Part shown: one piece after another, positions 27,482 through 37,287 of the stretch | Position numbering within the stretch: position 1 is the stretch's first letter | How the letters are laid out: every line of letters begins with the position of its first letter | Assembly: GCA_017413105.1 (NCBI GenBank) | Contig: JAFPVA010000170.1 | Span: 21,174 to 85,173 of the forward strand | DNA: 64,000 bases | Direction of reading: 5' to 3' | Source: Butyrivibrio sp. | GTDB taxonomy: Bacteria; Bacillota; Clostridia; Lachnospirales; Lachnospiraceae | Notes under the pieces: generated by a model | What the model saw: only the letters and a program-made list of their open reading frames with translations | Databases searched by the model: none | Told to the model about the DNA's origin: nothing | Made by a program: the position numbers and the translations under genes

Positions 27482-28679
27482 TCATCTTAATAGAAAAGAA
27501 AGTTTATGTATTCAGAACAGTTCAAATTGTATTGGATGCGGTTTGTGTCCCAAAGTGTTTGGCAAAAGTTGCCATATGGAATTGGGGACAGATGGTACAT
27601 ATAAGATTAAGTTCAATGGGGATATTGATGAATCGTTATTTCGTGAAATATGCCCTGTTGCAAACAATAGATACATTTCAAGCGATATTTGGGGGAACAT
27701 AAATAATGCGTACTTTTCAAATGCTAAAGACCCTGCAATTCGCTTTAAAGGATCTTCCGGTGGAGTGACAAGTGCGCTGGCAGTTTTTTTGCTTGAAGAA
27801 AAAGAAGTCGATGGCGTTATTCAAGTATGTGCGGATACTGATTCTCCTATAAAGAATATTGTTAAGATATCTCGAAGTGCAGAAGAAGTACTGAATTGCT
27901 GCGGATCAAGATACTCTCCTGTTAGTGTTTTTGATGGCATAATTGATGAATTGAAGCCGGACGAAACATATTGCTTGATAGGTAAGCCTTGCGATATCAG
28001 AGCATTTAAGAATTATATGAGAATGTTTCCAAAGCATTCTTTAAATATCAAATATACGTTATCCTTCTTTTGCGCAGGTGTTCCCAGTGCAAATGCGACT
28101 AAAGAAGTGTTAAAGAAGCTGGGAGTTGATGAGAAAGACGTTGTAGGCTTTGACTATCGTGGAAACGGCTGGCCGGGATATACCCAGGCTGTTTGTAGCG
28201 ACGGAAGTAAGAAGACTATGGAATACAATGAATCATGGGGGGCTATTTTGGGACGTAATCTTCATTCGGCATGTAAGTTTTGCGTGGATGGAGTTGGAGT
28301 AGCTGCAGATATTTCCAATGGTGATGCATGGTTCGCTGACGAAAAGGGATATCCCACCTTTACAGAAGCAGATGGCCGAAATATTACTCTTATTCGTTCT
28401 TCGATTGGACAGGAACTGTTTAATAAAGCAGTTGAAAAAGGATATATTGAATGTAGCGCTGTAGAAAATTGCGAAAGCATATTAGAAAAAATGCAGCCAT
28501 ATCAATATAAGAGAAAAGCACTAATGTATACTAAAATATTAATGCTGAGAATGTTTGGGAAATATACTCCACAATATGATTCGACCTTGAAAAAATGGGA
28601 TAAAAAGATTCCTTTTAAAGATAAGTTTATATATGCAAAAGGAACGGTAGATAGAATACTAAAAAAGAAAATAAAATAA
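27474..28679 (+). CDS. FrhB-like iron-sulfur protein (second copy)
   Basis: 401 aa from ATG 27474. It shares the FrhB-type body of the first copy: [11 protein letters not shown] near residue 95, [10 protein letters not shown] near 170 and [11 protein letters not shown] near 280. The N-terminal ferredoxin part is reduced to one cysteine set (C19, C22, C25 and C33, plus an isolated Cys in EICPV). So it probably binds one iron-sulfur cluster where the first copy binds two. It overlaps the preceding pyruvyltransferase gene. The upstream in-frame TTG at 27441 lies deep inside that gene and is unlikely. Function unknown. Confidence 0.8.
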   Translation: MNNHLNRKESLCIQNSSNCIGCGLCPKVFGKSCHMELGTDGTYKIKFNGDIDESLFREICPVANNRYISSDIWGNINNAYFSNAKDPAIRFKGSSGGVTSALAVFLLEEKEVDGVIQVCADTDSPIKNIVKISRSAEEVLNCCGSRYSPVSVFDGIIDELKPDETYCLIGKPCDIRAFKNYMRMFPKHSLNIKYTLSFFCAGVPSANATKEVLKKLGVDEKDVVGFDYRGNGWPGYTQAVCSDGSKKTMEYNESWGAILGRNLHSACKFCVDGVGVAADISNGDAWFADEKGYPTFTEADGRNITLIRSSIGQELFNKAVEKGYIECSAVENCESILEKMQPYQYKRKALMYTKILMLRMFGKYTPQYDSTLKKWDKKIPFKDKFIYAKGTVDRILKKKIK

Positions 28680-28704
28680 ATGGTTATTGGGTAGGAGAAA
28701 TGAA

Positions 28705-29337
28705 GTGAGTCATTTGGATAGACTATTTGATATGCCTATATTTGGGCAACTGATAAAAAAAGTGATTGTGAAGGCTGAAGGCGGAGAAATGGAATCCGGT
28801 ACTTTGAGGAATTATTGTGCCAGAAAATACAAAGTATCTGTTGATAAGTATTCATATGGAAGCATTTTTTCCGGTTACTTTAATACAGGTGGAGAAATAA
28901 GTGTTGGCAGATATTGTTCATTTGCTTCCGATATACACTATTATGGTGCTAATCATCCATATCGATATGCTTCAACATCTCCGTTTTTTTATAACAGAGT
29001 ATTCGGATATGATGTTAAGGACGTTGAACGACATAAATTAACTATCGGTAATGATGTTTGGATTGGTAATGGGGTTAAAATCACTTCCTCTTGCCATGTT
29101 ATAGGAAATGGAGCGGTAATCGGAACCGGGGCAATTGTAACAAGTGATGTTCCTCCTTATGCTATTGTTGTAGGAACTCCCGCAAAAGTGATTTCCAAAA
29201 GATTTGATGATCAAACAATAGAAAAGTTGGAAAAGAGTAAATGGTGGCAATTGCCTCCAAAAGAACTGATGAAATATTACAAGTATATAGAAGAACCTTC
29301 AGTCTGGGCTGATAAAATCATGGAGGATGTAAAATAG
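28705..29337 (+). CDS. CatB-like O-acetyltransferase (left-handed beta-helix)
   Basis: 210 aa hexapeptide-repeat acyltransferase. [20 protein letters not shown] near residues 72-91 includes the likely catalytic His of the CatB/Vat-like branch. Hexapeptide turns follow ([26 protein letters not shown]), then VGTPAKVI. Such enzymes use acetyl-CoA to O-acetylate sugars. The GTG at 28705 has AGGAGA 6 nt upstream and is preferred to a TTG at 28687. Likely acetylates the polysaccharide or a precursor. Confidence 0.85.
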   Translation: MSHLDRLFDMPIFGQLIKKVIVKAEGGEMESGTLRNYCARKYKVSVDKYSYGSIFSGYFNTGGEISVGRYCSFASDIHYYGANHPYRYASTSPFFYNRVFGYDVKDVERHKLTIGNDVWIGNGVKITSSCHVIGNGAVIGTGAIVTSDVPPYAIVVGTPAKVISKRFDDQTIEKLEKSKWWQLPPKELMKYYKYIEEPSVWADKIMEDVK

Positions 29338-29401
29338 GTACCGGAAGATATGCCCGGATTAAGTGAATTTATTGTAGATATATAGAAGCTTAGGGGAAGT
29401 T

Positions 29402-29932
29402 ATGAAAACTGTTTTGGACTTAAAAAATGACGGGAGATTTTATATTGATGATTTTAATACGGAACGTCTCTTTGGTCATAATGGATTAGACATTATTTCA
29501 TATAGTTTTGTTGAGTTCCCATTAGGAAGTATATATATGGAGATGGAGGAGCGAATACTAAGACTTAATGAAACTGTAGTCTACAAATATTTAGATAAAA
29601 ACAATGATAGCGAATCACAATATATGGATTACTGTGATAAATATGGCAAAAAGAATCCACATAGAAACAGAGATGCGTTTGATTCCCTGATCAATGATTT
29701 TAGTGTTGATAATAATGATTATGATCCATTAAAAGGGGTTATAATTGTTAATCAGTATGGTTTTCTGTTGGATGGTCAGCATAGAGCATGTTTATTACTG
29801 AAAAAATATGGACCAAAGAAAAAGATACCTGTGTTGAAAATAAAAGCAAGAATGTCAGTAAGAAGAAAGCTTGGATTATTGTTTAAATATGCGAAGATGA
29901 TTTTTGGAAAGAAATCACCGATCATACAATAA
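29402..29932 (+). CDS. Hypothetical protein with DGQHR motif (ParB/Srx-like fold)
   Basis: 176 aa. The middle contains VNQYGFLLDGQHRACLLLKK (about residues 117-136), close to the DGxHR motif of ParB/sulfiredoxin-fold enzymes, in which it binds nucleotide. There is no helix-turn-helix for DNA binding. The C-terminus is basic. AGGGGAAG lies upstream of the start. As the last gene of the long unit it may act on glycan or protein; kinase-like members of this fold exist. The function is not known. Confidence 0.6.
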   Translation: MKTVLDLKNDGRFYIDDFNTERLFGHNGLDIISYSFVEFPLGSIYMEMEERILRLNETVVYKYLDKNNDSESQYMDYCDKYGKKNPHRNRDAFDSLINDFSVDNNDYDPLKGVIIVNQYGFLLDGQHRACLLLKKYGPKKKIPVLKIKARMSVRRKLGLLFKYAKMIFGKKSPIIQ

Positions 29933-29974
29933 TAGATTAACGGTACTTATTTATGCACATTTCTGAAATTAAAG

Positions 29975-30017
29975 AACCAGGATTGATCAGTTACAAAAAC
30001 TGATTAATCCTGGTTTT
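29975..30017. terminator. Bidirectional terminator between convergent genes
   Basis: An 18-bp stem (29975-29992 with 29998-30015, one G-T pair), a 5-nt loop, T-rich on the 3' side and A-rich on the 5' side. It can stop both the long unit from 13568 and the minus-strand gene that ends at 30044. Confidence 0.85.
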
Positions 30018-30043
30018 AAAATGCTTGGAGTTAATTATTTTGG

Positions 30044-31804
30044 CTAATTACCGTAACTGTATTGGACATCTACAGGAACAGAAGAGATGATCTCAGTATT
30101 ATTCAACGCAGAAGGCTGAATAAAGTATTTTTCAGCGTTTGGTTCGACAAATGTTATGGTCGAATCATTTAATACACATTTTCCGTTTCTGAATACTCGA
30201 CTGGATTCTGTGCAGTTTGATATCTCAAACTGACAATTATTGGCAATATTACTTGATTCCAAAGCTACAGCATTATCACTTAGATAGAATCGGGTATCAT
30301 CAAAGTTGACCATTGAGGTAGTACATATAACTCTACTACCGGCATAAATATCACTATCATATACATGGGCAACTTCTTGCTGGTTAGAGTTACCTTCTCT
30401 GATAAAAATATAACTTGAATTTTGATATACTGAATATGGACAATCAAATTCACATTTGTTGAAAATAACCGGGTGGATATTGTTGGTGCTATGAACGAGC
30501 AGTTTAACTGCACCAATCAAAAGGTTATAATCTTTGATTTTGCAGTCGTTGAAGCTGATGTTTTCTGTATCTCCGAGGGTGACATCAAGAAAATATGCTT
30601 CATTGTAATTTCCCGATGTGTCATTGGGGTTAGGGTTTCGAACCATTTCGCAATTATTAAATCTTACGTTGCTGACATGTCCCAGCTGGCCACTGCTGTT
30701 TGGAGCTGAGAATATGGCGATAAGTTCATCTTTTCCGCTATTTTTCTCAAAATAGCAATCCTCAAACAGAATATCACTTGTGCCATAGCAAACGCCCTGA
30801 TTATAGCGATCTCTAATCCAGATACCACCGCGTCGAGTGCCTTGGTTATGGTAAAAACTGCATTTTGTAACTGTGACGTTATGACAATTTACCAGGAAAT
30901 CTATAGTGTCGATAGCATCATCATAAGTTGTTACGAATGAACATTCATGTATGCGAACATTCTGTACATTTGACAGAAGCAAAATCGCCTTTTCCTGAGC
31001 CTGAATATTTGACTTACGGATCTCAAGTTTTTCAATGCTTATATCGTGGGCAAGATTACTGGAATTAAGCCAGGAGGAGTTTTCATTAACCAAATACCCC
31101 TGATCGTAGCCTTTTGTCGTGTTGCCATGAAAATCAATAACAGATCCCGCTTCACCGAGTAAAGAACCACCATTGGGGATAACAATCTGCTTGGTAATCT
31201 TATATGTTCCCTGAGGGAAGAATACAGAGAGGTTTTGGCTTAAAGCTGATATAATAGCATCGCTGTCATCAGTTACACCATCACCAACAGCACCAAAATT
31301 TTTAACAGATACAAAGCCGCTGGGGATATCTAAACTGGCTGTATCGTTCTTTTTAATTTTGCTAGGTCTTATAGCATTAGCCTTATTGGCATAAAGTCCA
31401 ATGATACATATAGTGTCTTGAAAATTATAAATGCTTCCCCATTCGATACATTGATCGTCAGAAACCGTGTCATAATAATCAGGTTCTTCATAAATCAAGG
31501 AGGAGGTGCTAAGTGCGTCATTATAAATGTTATCGGAAAAAGTAACCTGTCCTTCGCCGACATAATCACATAATGCGGGAGTCACATTTGTAAAAGTTGG
31601 AACATATTGCAAAGGATTAAAAACATAGAATTTTGCTTTTAATAGGATAGTATCGCTTAAAGGCGTTTCGTCGTTTATAATATCAACAATTGTCGGAGTT
31701 TTAGGCGTGGGTGGTTTGTAGCCTAGATATATTGCAGAAACCATAAGGAGAATAGCAGCACATGGGATAATTCGCTTAACATATCTACTGATTTTTGACG
31801 TCAT
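30044..31804 (-). CDS. Membrane-anchored right-handed beta-helix protein (pectate lyase-like)
   Basis: 586 aa. An N-terminal basic stretch and one membrane helix (about residues 10-28, PCAAILLMVSAIYLGY) indicate an anchor or uncleaved signal. After a linker, VKNFGAVGDGVTDDSDAI (about 165-182) is the signature opening of the pectate-lyase-3/GH28-like superfamily, followed by many parallel beta-helix turns rich in Asn and Cys. It could be a polysaccharide lyase, hydrolase, epimerase or binding protein; the catalytic residues cannot be assigned by eye. The start at 31804 has AAAGGG upstream, and a longer frame to 31861 lacks one. It opposes its neighbours. Confidence 0.78.
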   Translation of the reverse strand: MTSKISRYVKRIIPCAAILLMVSAIYLGYKPPTPKTPTIVDIINDETPLSDTILLKAKFYVFNPLQYVPTFTNVTPALCDYVGEGQVTFSDNIYNDALSTSSLIYEEPDYYDTVSDDQCIEWGSIYNFQDTICIIGLYANKANAIRPSKIKKNDTASLDIPSGFVSVKNFGAVGDGVTDDSDAIISALSQNLSVFFPQGTYKITKQIVIPNGGSLLGEAGSVIDFHGNTTKGYDQGYLVNENSSWLNSSNLAHDISIEKLEIRKSNIQAQEKAILLLSNVQNVRIHECSFVTTYDDAIDTIDFLVNCHNVTVTKCSFYHNQGTRRGGIWIRDRYNQGVCYGTSDILFEDCYFEKNSGKDELIAIFSAPNSSGQLGHVSNVRFNNCEMVRNPNPNDTSGNYNEAYFLDVTLGDTENISFNDCKIKDYNLLIGAVKLLVHSTNNIHPVIFNKCEFDCPYSVYQNSSYIFIREGNSNQQEVAHVYDSDIYAGSRVICTTSMVNFDDTRFYLSDNAVALESSNIANNCQFEISNCTESSRVFRNGKCVLNDSTITFVEPNAEKYFIQPSALNNTEIISSVPVDVQYSYGN

Positions 31805-32125
31805 ACTAAAACCCTTTCTGATATGATGAAATTGTGCTAATGAGCACAAATTAATTATCACAATAATGGTAAAAAAAGTAAAAAAAAAAACTATAAATTA
31901 TTGATTAAATTATAATTATCACATTATAACAAACGATAAGTATTAAATTATATTAAAAATTAACCAAAAATCAGATTATATTTCGGAATAAGTTTAACAA
32001 AAATTCTAATAGAAAAAATAACACAATATAGCTATAATATTAGCTGCGATTTTTATAAGAAGATAAAATATGCAATATAATAACTGAGGTTGTGTTTTTG
32101 CACATTAAGTTTGGAGGATTATTTA
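31805..32125. promoter_or_regulatory. Divergent promoter region between the beta-helix gene and rmlB
   Basis: 321 nt, very AT-rich. On the plus strand, TATAAT at 32033-32038 is a good -10 for rmlB but has no clear -35. On the minus strand, GATAAT-like sequence near 31855-31865 may serve the beta-helix gene. A 7-bp inverted repeat TTGTGCT/AGCACAA (31832-31849) lies in that gene's leader. No coding frame is seen. Confidence 0.45.
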
Positions 32126-33211
32126 ATGAGAACTTATTTAGTAACTGGTGGCGCCGGATTTATCGGATCAAACTACATTCATTATATGTTTAGAAAATAC
32201 GATAATGAGATAAGAATTATTAATGTAGATAAGCTTACTTATGCTGGTAATCTTGAAAATCTTAAGGATATTGAGAACAGAGAGAATTACACATTTGTTA
32301 AGGCTGATATATGTGATAAGGAAGCAATCAGCAAGATCTTTGCTGAGAATGACATAGACAGAGTTGTTCATTTTGCTGCTGAGTCTCATGTGGATCGTTC
32401 TATCAAGAATCCTGAAGTTTTTGTACAGACTAATGTTCTTGGTACAGCTGTAATGCTTAATTGCGCAAAGGCTGCATGGGAGCTTCCTGACGGAACATTC
32501 AAGGAGGGCAAGAAGTTCCTTCACGTTTCAACAGATGAGGTTTATGGATCTCTTCCGGATGATGACAATGCATTCTTTTATGAGACAACTCCTTATGATC
32601 CACATTCACCATATTCAGCATCTAAGGCATCTTCAGATATGCTGGTAAAGGCGTATATGGATACATATAAGTTCCCGGCTAATATAACTAATTGTTCAAA
32701 CAACTATGGACCTTACCAGTTCCCTGAGAAGCTTATTCCTCTTATTATTAATAATGCACTTCAGGGAAAAGATCTTCCTGTATACGGAGATGGTAAGAAT
32801 GTTCGTGACTGGCTCTTTGTTGAAGATCATGCAAAGGGAATCGATATGGTTCAGGAAAAGGGTAGACTTTTCGAGACCTATAATATTGGCGGACACAACG
32901 AGAGACAGAACATTCAGATCATTCATATAATCCTTGATACTCTTCAGGAAATGCTTCCTGAGGGAGACCCACGTAAGGAACTTGTATCTGAGAATCTTAT
33001 TAAGTATGTTACAGATCGTAAGGGCCATGACAGACGTTATGCCATTGCTCCTGATAAGATTAAGGCAGAGATTGGCTGGGAGCCTGAGACATGCTTTGAA
33101 GAGGGCATCAAGAAGACTATTGCCTGGTTCTTTGAGCATGAAGATTGGATGAAGAACGTAACAAGCGGCGATTATCAGAAGTATTATTCTGATATGTATT
33201 CAAATAAATAA
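32126..33211 (+). CDS. rmlB: dTDP-glucose 4,6-dehydratase
   Basis: 361 aa extended SDR catalysing dTDP-glucose to dTDP-4-keto-6-deoxyglucose. GGAGFIGSN at the N-terminus binds NAD; HFAAESHVDRSI and HVSTDEVYGSL are typical of the RmlB family. YSASKASSD holds the catalytic Tyr-x3-Lys, and RDWLFVEDHA lies near residue 227. GGAGG is 9 nt upstream of ATG 32126. It is the first gene of rmlBDAC. Its product also feeds 4-amino-4,6-dideoxy sugars, which matters because a VioA-like aminotransferase lies at 46911. Confidence 0.96.
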   Translation: MRTYLVTGGAGFIGSNYIHYMFRKYDNEIRIINVDKLTYAGNLENLKDIENRENYTFVKADICDKEAISKIFAENDIDRVVHFAAESHVDRSIKNPEVFVQTNVLGTAVMLNCAKAAWELPDGTFKEGKKFLHVSTDEVYGSLPDDDNAFFYETTPYDPHSPYSASKASSDMLVKAYMDTYKFPANITNCSNNYGPYQFPEKLIPLIINNALQGKDLPVYGDGKNVRDWLFVEDHAKGIDMVQEKGRLFETYNIGGHNERQNIQIIHIILDTLQEMLPEGDPRKELVSENLIKYVTDRKGHDRRYAIAPDKIKAEIGWEPETCFEEGIKKTIAWFFEHEDWMKNVTSGDYQKYYSDMYSNK

Positions 33212-33227
33212 GAGTAGGTATAGGAAC

Positions 33228-34100
33228 ATGAGAAAAATATTGGTAACAGGGTGCAATGGGCAGCTTGGACGTGCTATTCAGAACGAGTACGAGGGAGAAG
33301 TTGAGTTTATTCTTACAGATGTAGTTGAGGGAGAGAAGATATCTCCACTTAACATTATGAATCTTGAAGAAGTACTTGCTTTCGTAGAGGATAAAAGACC
33401 TGACGTAATTATTAACTGTGCGGCAGCTACAAATGTAGATGGTTGTGAGAAGGATTGGGATTTCGCATATAAGCTTAACGCTCTTGGCCCAAGAAATCTT
33501 GCTATCGCATCAAACAAAGTTGGCGCTAAGCTTATCCATGTTAGTACTGATTATGTATTTCCGGGTAATGCAACAAAGCCTATTACAGAGTTCGACCAGC
33601 CTGCACCTATAAGTGCTTATGGAAAGACTAAGTACGAGGGTGAGAAGTTTGTTCAGCAGTTTGCGGATAAGTGGTTTATTGTCAGAACAGCATGGCTTTA
33701 CGGTGATGGCAAGAACTTTGTAAAAACAATGCTTAGCCTTGCCGAGAATCACGATGAGCTCTCAGTTGTTTGTGATCAGCTTGGCTCACCTACATCAGCT
33801 GTTGAACTTGCCCGTATGATACATCACCTTGAGCCTTCAGAGAACTATGGTATTTTCCACGGAACCTGTGAGGGAGATACTAACTGGGCTGATTTTACAG
33901 AGGAAATCTTCAGACTGAAGGGTATTAACGTTAAGGTTAATCATGTTACCAGTGAAGAGTACAAGAAGATGAATCCTAATAGCGCAGACAGACCGCATTA
34001 TTCAATTCTGGATAATTATATGCTTCGTCTTACAAGTGGTTATAAAATGGCTGATTGGAAAGATGCGCTGGTTGAATACTTGTCAAAGGAGAATAAATAA
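33228..34100 (+). CDS. rmlD: dTDP-4-dehydrorhamnose reductase
   Basis: 290 aa SDR making dTDP-L-rhamnose in the last step of the pathway. The nucleotide-binding motif is [10 protein letters not shown], then [22 protein letters not shown] near residue 103, and the catalytic YGKTKYEGE with Tyr-x3-Lys near 128. Length is normal for the family. It lies 16 nt after rmlB and 2 nt before rmlA, in the same unit. Confidence 0.95.
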   Translation: MRKILVTGCNGQLGRAIQNEYEGEVEFILTDVVEGEKISPLNIMNLEEVLAFVEDKRPDVIINCAAATNVDGCEKDWDFAYKLNALGPRNLAIASNKVGAKLIHVSTDYVFPGNATKPITEFDQPAPISAYGKTKYEGEKFVQQFADKWFIVRTAWLYGDGKNFVKTMLSLAENHDELSVVCDQLGSPTSAVELARMIHHLEPSENYGIFHGTCEGDTNWADFTEEIFRLKGINVKVNHVTSEEYKKMNPNSADRPHYSILDNYMLRLTSGYKMADWKDALVEYLSKENK

Positions 34101-34102
34101 TT

Positions 34103-34981
34103 ATGAAGGGTATTATTTTAGCAGGTGGTTCAGGTACAAGACTGTATCCATTAACAAAAGCTATTAGTAAGCAGATTATGCCTATCTATGATAAGCCAAT
34201 GATCTATTATCCGTTGTCAACACTTATGCTTGCAGGCATCAGAGAGGTGCTTATTATCTCTACACCTAGAGATCTTCCGGTATTTGAGGAGCTCCTTAGT
34301 GACGGAAGCCAGCTTGGAATGAATATAAGTTATGCTGTTCAGGAGGCACCTAATGGTCTTGCTGAGGCATTTATAATTGGTGCAGACTTTATTGGAAGCG
34401 ATGCAGTAGCACTTGTACTTGGCGACAATATTTTCTATGGTCAGTCATTCTCAAAGGTTCTTTTATCTGCAGCTAAGAGAACAGAGTCTGAGCCAGGCGC
34501 AACCATCTTCGGCTACTATGTTCGTGATCCAAGAGAATATGGCGTAGTTGAATTTGATGAAAACGGTGTTGCAATTTCCATAGAGGAGAAGCCTGCTAAT
34601 CCTAAAAGCAATTATGCTGTTCCCGGACTATATTTCTATGATAATTCTGTAGTTGAGATTGCAAGAACAATTAAGCCATCAGCTCGTGGTGAATTAGAAA
34701 TTACAGCTGTAAATAATGAGTACCTTGGCCGTGGTAATCTTCATGTAGAGACTTTAGGTCGTGGTTTTGCATGGCTTGATACAGGTAATCATGATATGCT
34801 CCTTCAGGCAGCAGAGTTTGTAAGTACCTTCCAGAAGAGACAGGGAATGTATATTTCCTGCATTGAGGAGATTGCTTATAAGAGAGGCTTTATTGATAAG
34901 GATCAGCTTCTTAAGCTGTCACAGCCTCTTATGAAGACTGCCTATGGACAGTATCTCGTAGATGTTGCAAACGGATTATAA
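34103..34981 (+). CDS. rmlA: Glucose-1-phosphate thymidylyltransferase
   Basis: 292 aa nucleotidyltransferase joining dTTP and glucose-1-phosphate to dTDP-glucose, the entry step. The sugar-nucleotide pyrophosphorylase signature [17 protein letters not shown] lies at residues 8-24. Next come [19 protein letters not shown] near 110, [12 protein letters not shown] near 160 and [10 protein letters not shown] near 224. Family members are inhibited by dTDP-rhamnose at a regulatory site. Third gene of the rml operon. Confidence 0.96.
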   Translation: MKGIILAGGSGTRLYPLTKAISKQIMPIYDKPMIYYPLSTLMLAGIREVLIISTPRDLPVFEELLSDGSQLGMNISYAVQEAPNGLAEAFIIGADFIGSDAVALVLGDNIFYGQSFSKVLLSAAKRTESEPGATIFGYYVRDPREYGVVEFDENGVAISIEEKPANPKSNYAVPGLYFYDNSVVEIARTIKPSARGELEITAVNNEYLGRGNLHVETLGRGFAWLDTGNHDMLLQAAEFVSTFQKRQGMYISCIEEIAYKRGFIDKDQLLKLSQPLMKTAYGQYLVDVANGL

Positions 34982-35007
34982 TTTAGAAAAAAAGTTAGGG
35001 GATTGAA

Positions 35008-35583
35008 ATGGGAAAAATAACAGTAGAGAAAAATGTCAACGGAATAGAAGGACTTTGTGTAATCACACCTACAGTATATGGGGACGATAGAGGCTATTTC
35101 GTTGAGACATATAATAAGAATGATATGGAGGCTGAAGGCCTATTTTATGACTTTGTACAGGATAATCAGTCTGCCAGCAAAAAAGGCGTTTTGAGAGGTT
35201 TACACTTCCAGAAGAACTACCCACAGGATAAGCTTGTACGTGTTATTTCCGGTGAAGTTTATGACGTGGCAGTTGACCTTAGAAAAGGGTCTCCTACATT
35301 TGGCAAACACTATGGAATCCTTCTGTCTTCCGAGAATAAGAAGCAGTTTTTGATTCCTAAGGGATTTGCGCATGGATTCCTTGTAGTAAGTGAGTATGCA
35401 GAGTTCTGCTACAAGGTTACAGACTTCTATCATCCAAATGATGAAGGCGGTCTGATGTTCAATGATCCTGATATAGATGTACAATGGCCTATTCCTGCAG
35501 GTATGACTGAGGCAGACCTTATTCTTTCTGATAAGGATAAAATAAATGCTTCCTTCAAAGAATACTGTGAGAGCATGAAATAA
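35008..35583 (+). CDS. rmlC: dTDP-4-dehydrorhamnose 3,5-epimerase
   Basis: 191 aa cupin enzyme converting dTDP-4-keto-6-deoxyglucose to the L-lyxo form. Visible motifs are DDRGYFVETYN, GVLRGLHFQ with the catalytic His, VYDVAVDLRKGSPTFG, and IPKGFAHGFLV. It is the last gene of the rml operon and is followed by a strong terminator. Confidence 0.95.
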   Translation: MGKITVEKNVNGIEGLCVITPTVYGDDRGYFVETYNKNDMEAEGLFYDFVQDNQSASKKGVLRGLHFQKNYPQDKLVRVISGEVYDVAVDLRKGSPTFGKHYGILLSSENKKQFLIPKGFAHGFLVVSEYAEFCYKVTDFYHPNDEGGLMFNDPDIDVQWPIPAGMTEADLILSDKDKINASFKEYCESMK

Positions 35584-35597
35584 GATATGAGCAAAAT

Positions 35598-35638
35598 AAA
35601 ACTACCATCCTTGATTGATTCATGGATGGTAGTTTTTT
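35598..35638. terminator. Terminator between rmlC and the convergent gene
   Basis: A 13-bp perfect stem (35598-35610 with 35624-35636), a 13-nt loop, and a T-run at its plus-strand end with a matching A-rich 5' side. It serves rmlC and probably also the minus-strand gene ending at 35643. Confidence 0.9.
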
Positions 35639-35642
35639 ATGC

Positions 35643-37022
35643 TCAAAAAACTGTTTTTAAATCGTAAAAAAGTAGTGCAGTTAATAACAATAGAAAAGTC
35701 ATCATGTTTGCAGAACTTAGAGTACATAAGAGATATGTAAATGGTAGCAAATAACTTGTAATAGAATCTAATGGAAAGATATTCATTTTTGTCCTTTGCA
35801 AAAGGATTATCAGATATCCACCAAATATAAATAAAAAGGCAACTAGTCCCAATAAACCTTCGGCGCCTATGATTTCTACAATTCCTAGATCTACACTGTG
35901 AATAGCTTTCCACCACCCCATGTGGTAGTATTTAATATCACCTCTGTTTTGGAAACCATTTCCAAGGCCAAAAACTGGATTTTTTGATAAGGTGTATTGT
36001 ATTCCGGATAATTGCGATGTTCTGGAAAGAACACCGTCTGGATTGGATCCATAGCCCTTTATTCCTTCTGGGGCGTCCGCATCAAGATCAAAACTAAAGC
36101 CTACTACATTTAAAACAGATTTTGCTGTCCCTACATAATAATAGTTTAAGCGGTCATTTATTTGTATTGCAACAGCTGTCCACAAAATTATTGCAACCAT
36201 GAGAGTTATAAAGTATGTAAGCATACGTCTAAAATCTTCCTTGTGAGTAAAGAAAATTAAAAGAAGATACATTACTGATAATAGGAAAAACCAAATAAGA
36301 TCAGAACGGCATCCTGAATGTATGATGGCTAAAAAATCAAGAAATAAGCAAATCAGATATATTCTTTTCTGGGTTAATTTGAGAAGATATAAGATTAGTG
36401 GAAATATTAAAAGGCACATGTTTCCATATATATTAGCAAAGCCCATAGAGGTAACTGACCGTAAAAAACCAAGTCTGTATGCGTGAATATTATTAAGACC
36501 ACGAGACATAGTAAATAATTCATCAAATAGCCTTACGGAAGTGAGGCTTTCAATTATACCAAATATGAACCAGACAGAAGCACACCATACAATGGATTTT
36601 ATTATGTTAATAACTTCTTCTTTGGTCAGTGCAAGCATATACAACCCTATGAGAAGAAAAATCTCTTCAAATATGATAGATAGGATCGTTTTTATTGCTT
36701 CGGGGTAAGCGAAAACATAGAAGATATTGGCTATTACTCTGAATGAGAAATACCCAATTAACAAGAGATAAGGCTTGGGAACACTACGTATATCTATTTT
36801 TTTTAGGCACAAGGAACGTTTATGGTTAATAAAGACATAGATATAAAACCAGATGATCATTATTCTGGATGCACTAAGGATGGGAAGAGTATTTGAATAT
36901 TCAAATCCGTAATAATTAGGTAAAAAAAGCATAGCCGGAATAAATACATAGATATACTTCTTTTTAATTAATGAATATGTACTAATTGTGGTCAAAATAG
37001 TAGAAAAAATTATTAGAAACAT
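35643..37022 (-). CDS. Second O-antigen polymerase/ligase-like membrane protein
   Basis: 459 aa, about eleven to twelve membrane segments, with a larger external loop around residues 285-370. The loop contains GLGNGFQNRGDIKYYHMGWW, including the HMGWW pattern seen near the active loop of Wzy/WaaL-type proteins. It is distinct from the polymerase-like protein at 19120. It may polymerise a second glycan or attach glycan to the wall or lipid. It lies on the minus strand, divergent from the Wzz-like operon and convergent with rmlC. Confidence 0.72.
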   Translation of the reverse strand: MFLIIFSTILTTISTYSLIKKKYIYVFIPAMLFLPNYYGFEYSNTLPILSASRIMIIWFYIYVFINHKRSLCLKKIDIRSVPKPYLLLIGYFSFRVIANIFYVFAYPEAIKTILSIIFEEIFLLIGLYMLALTKEEVINIIKSIVWCASVWFIFGIIESLTSVRLFDELFTMSRGLNNIHAYRLGFLRSVTSMGFANIYGNMCLLIFPLILYLLKLTQKRIYLICLFLDFLAIIHSGCRSDLIWFFLLSVMYLLLIFFTHKEDFRRMLTYFITLMVAIILWTAVAIQINDRLNYYYVGTAKSVLNVVGFSFDLDADAPEGIKGYGSNPDGVLSRTSQLSGIQYTLSKNPVFGLGNGFQNRGDIKYYHMGWWKAIHSVDLGIVEIIGAEGLLGLVAFLFIFGGYLIILLQRTKMNIFPLDSITSYLLPFTYLLCTLSSANMMTFLLLLTALLFYDLKTVF

Positions 37023-37233
37023 GTTTTAAACCTTGCTGATATATATTTTACTATACGCATAACTATCCGCAAAATTATACTACTCTTTTGAAAAAAAGCC
37101 AATTAAAATAATGAACGAATATGTTTTTTATTTTATGGCTATTTGAGATTGGTTTGTAAATTATTACTAAAAATAAAAAATATGCCAGCATGAATTATCA
37201 CGATATTATCCAATATACAATTTAACCTTTTGA

Positions 37234-37242
37234 TGCTATAAT
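37234..37242 (+). promoter_or_regulatory. Extended -10 promoter for the Wzz-like operon
   Basis: TGCTATAAT (TG, one base, TATAAT at 37237-37242) is a classic extended -10 element that can work without a strong -35. It lies 45 nt before the start of the Wzz-like gene. The rest of the 265-nt gap to the divergent gene is AT-rich with nothing else recognised. Confidence 0.65.
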
Positions 37243-37287
37243 GCTTGGGATTGCGCAGAAAGTATTTTTTTAGGAGAGGAATCAGAT

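Noticed and set aside
24315-28679. Hydrogenase or F420 metabolism from the FrhB-like genes
   Set aside because: No hydrogenase subunits or F420 genes are near. Both genes are paired with pyruvyltransferases inside a glycan operon.
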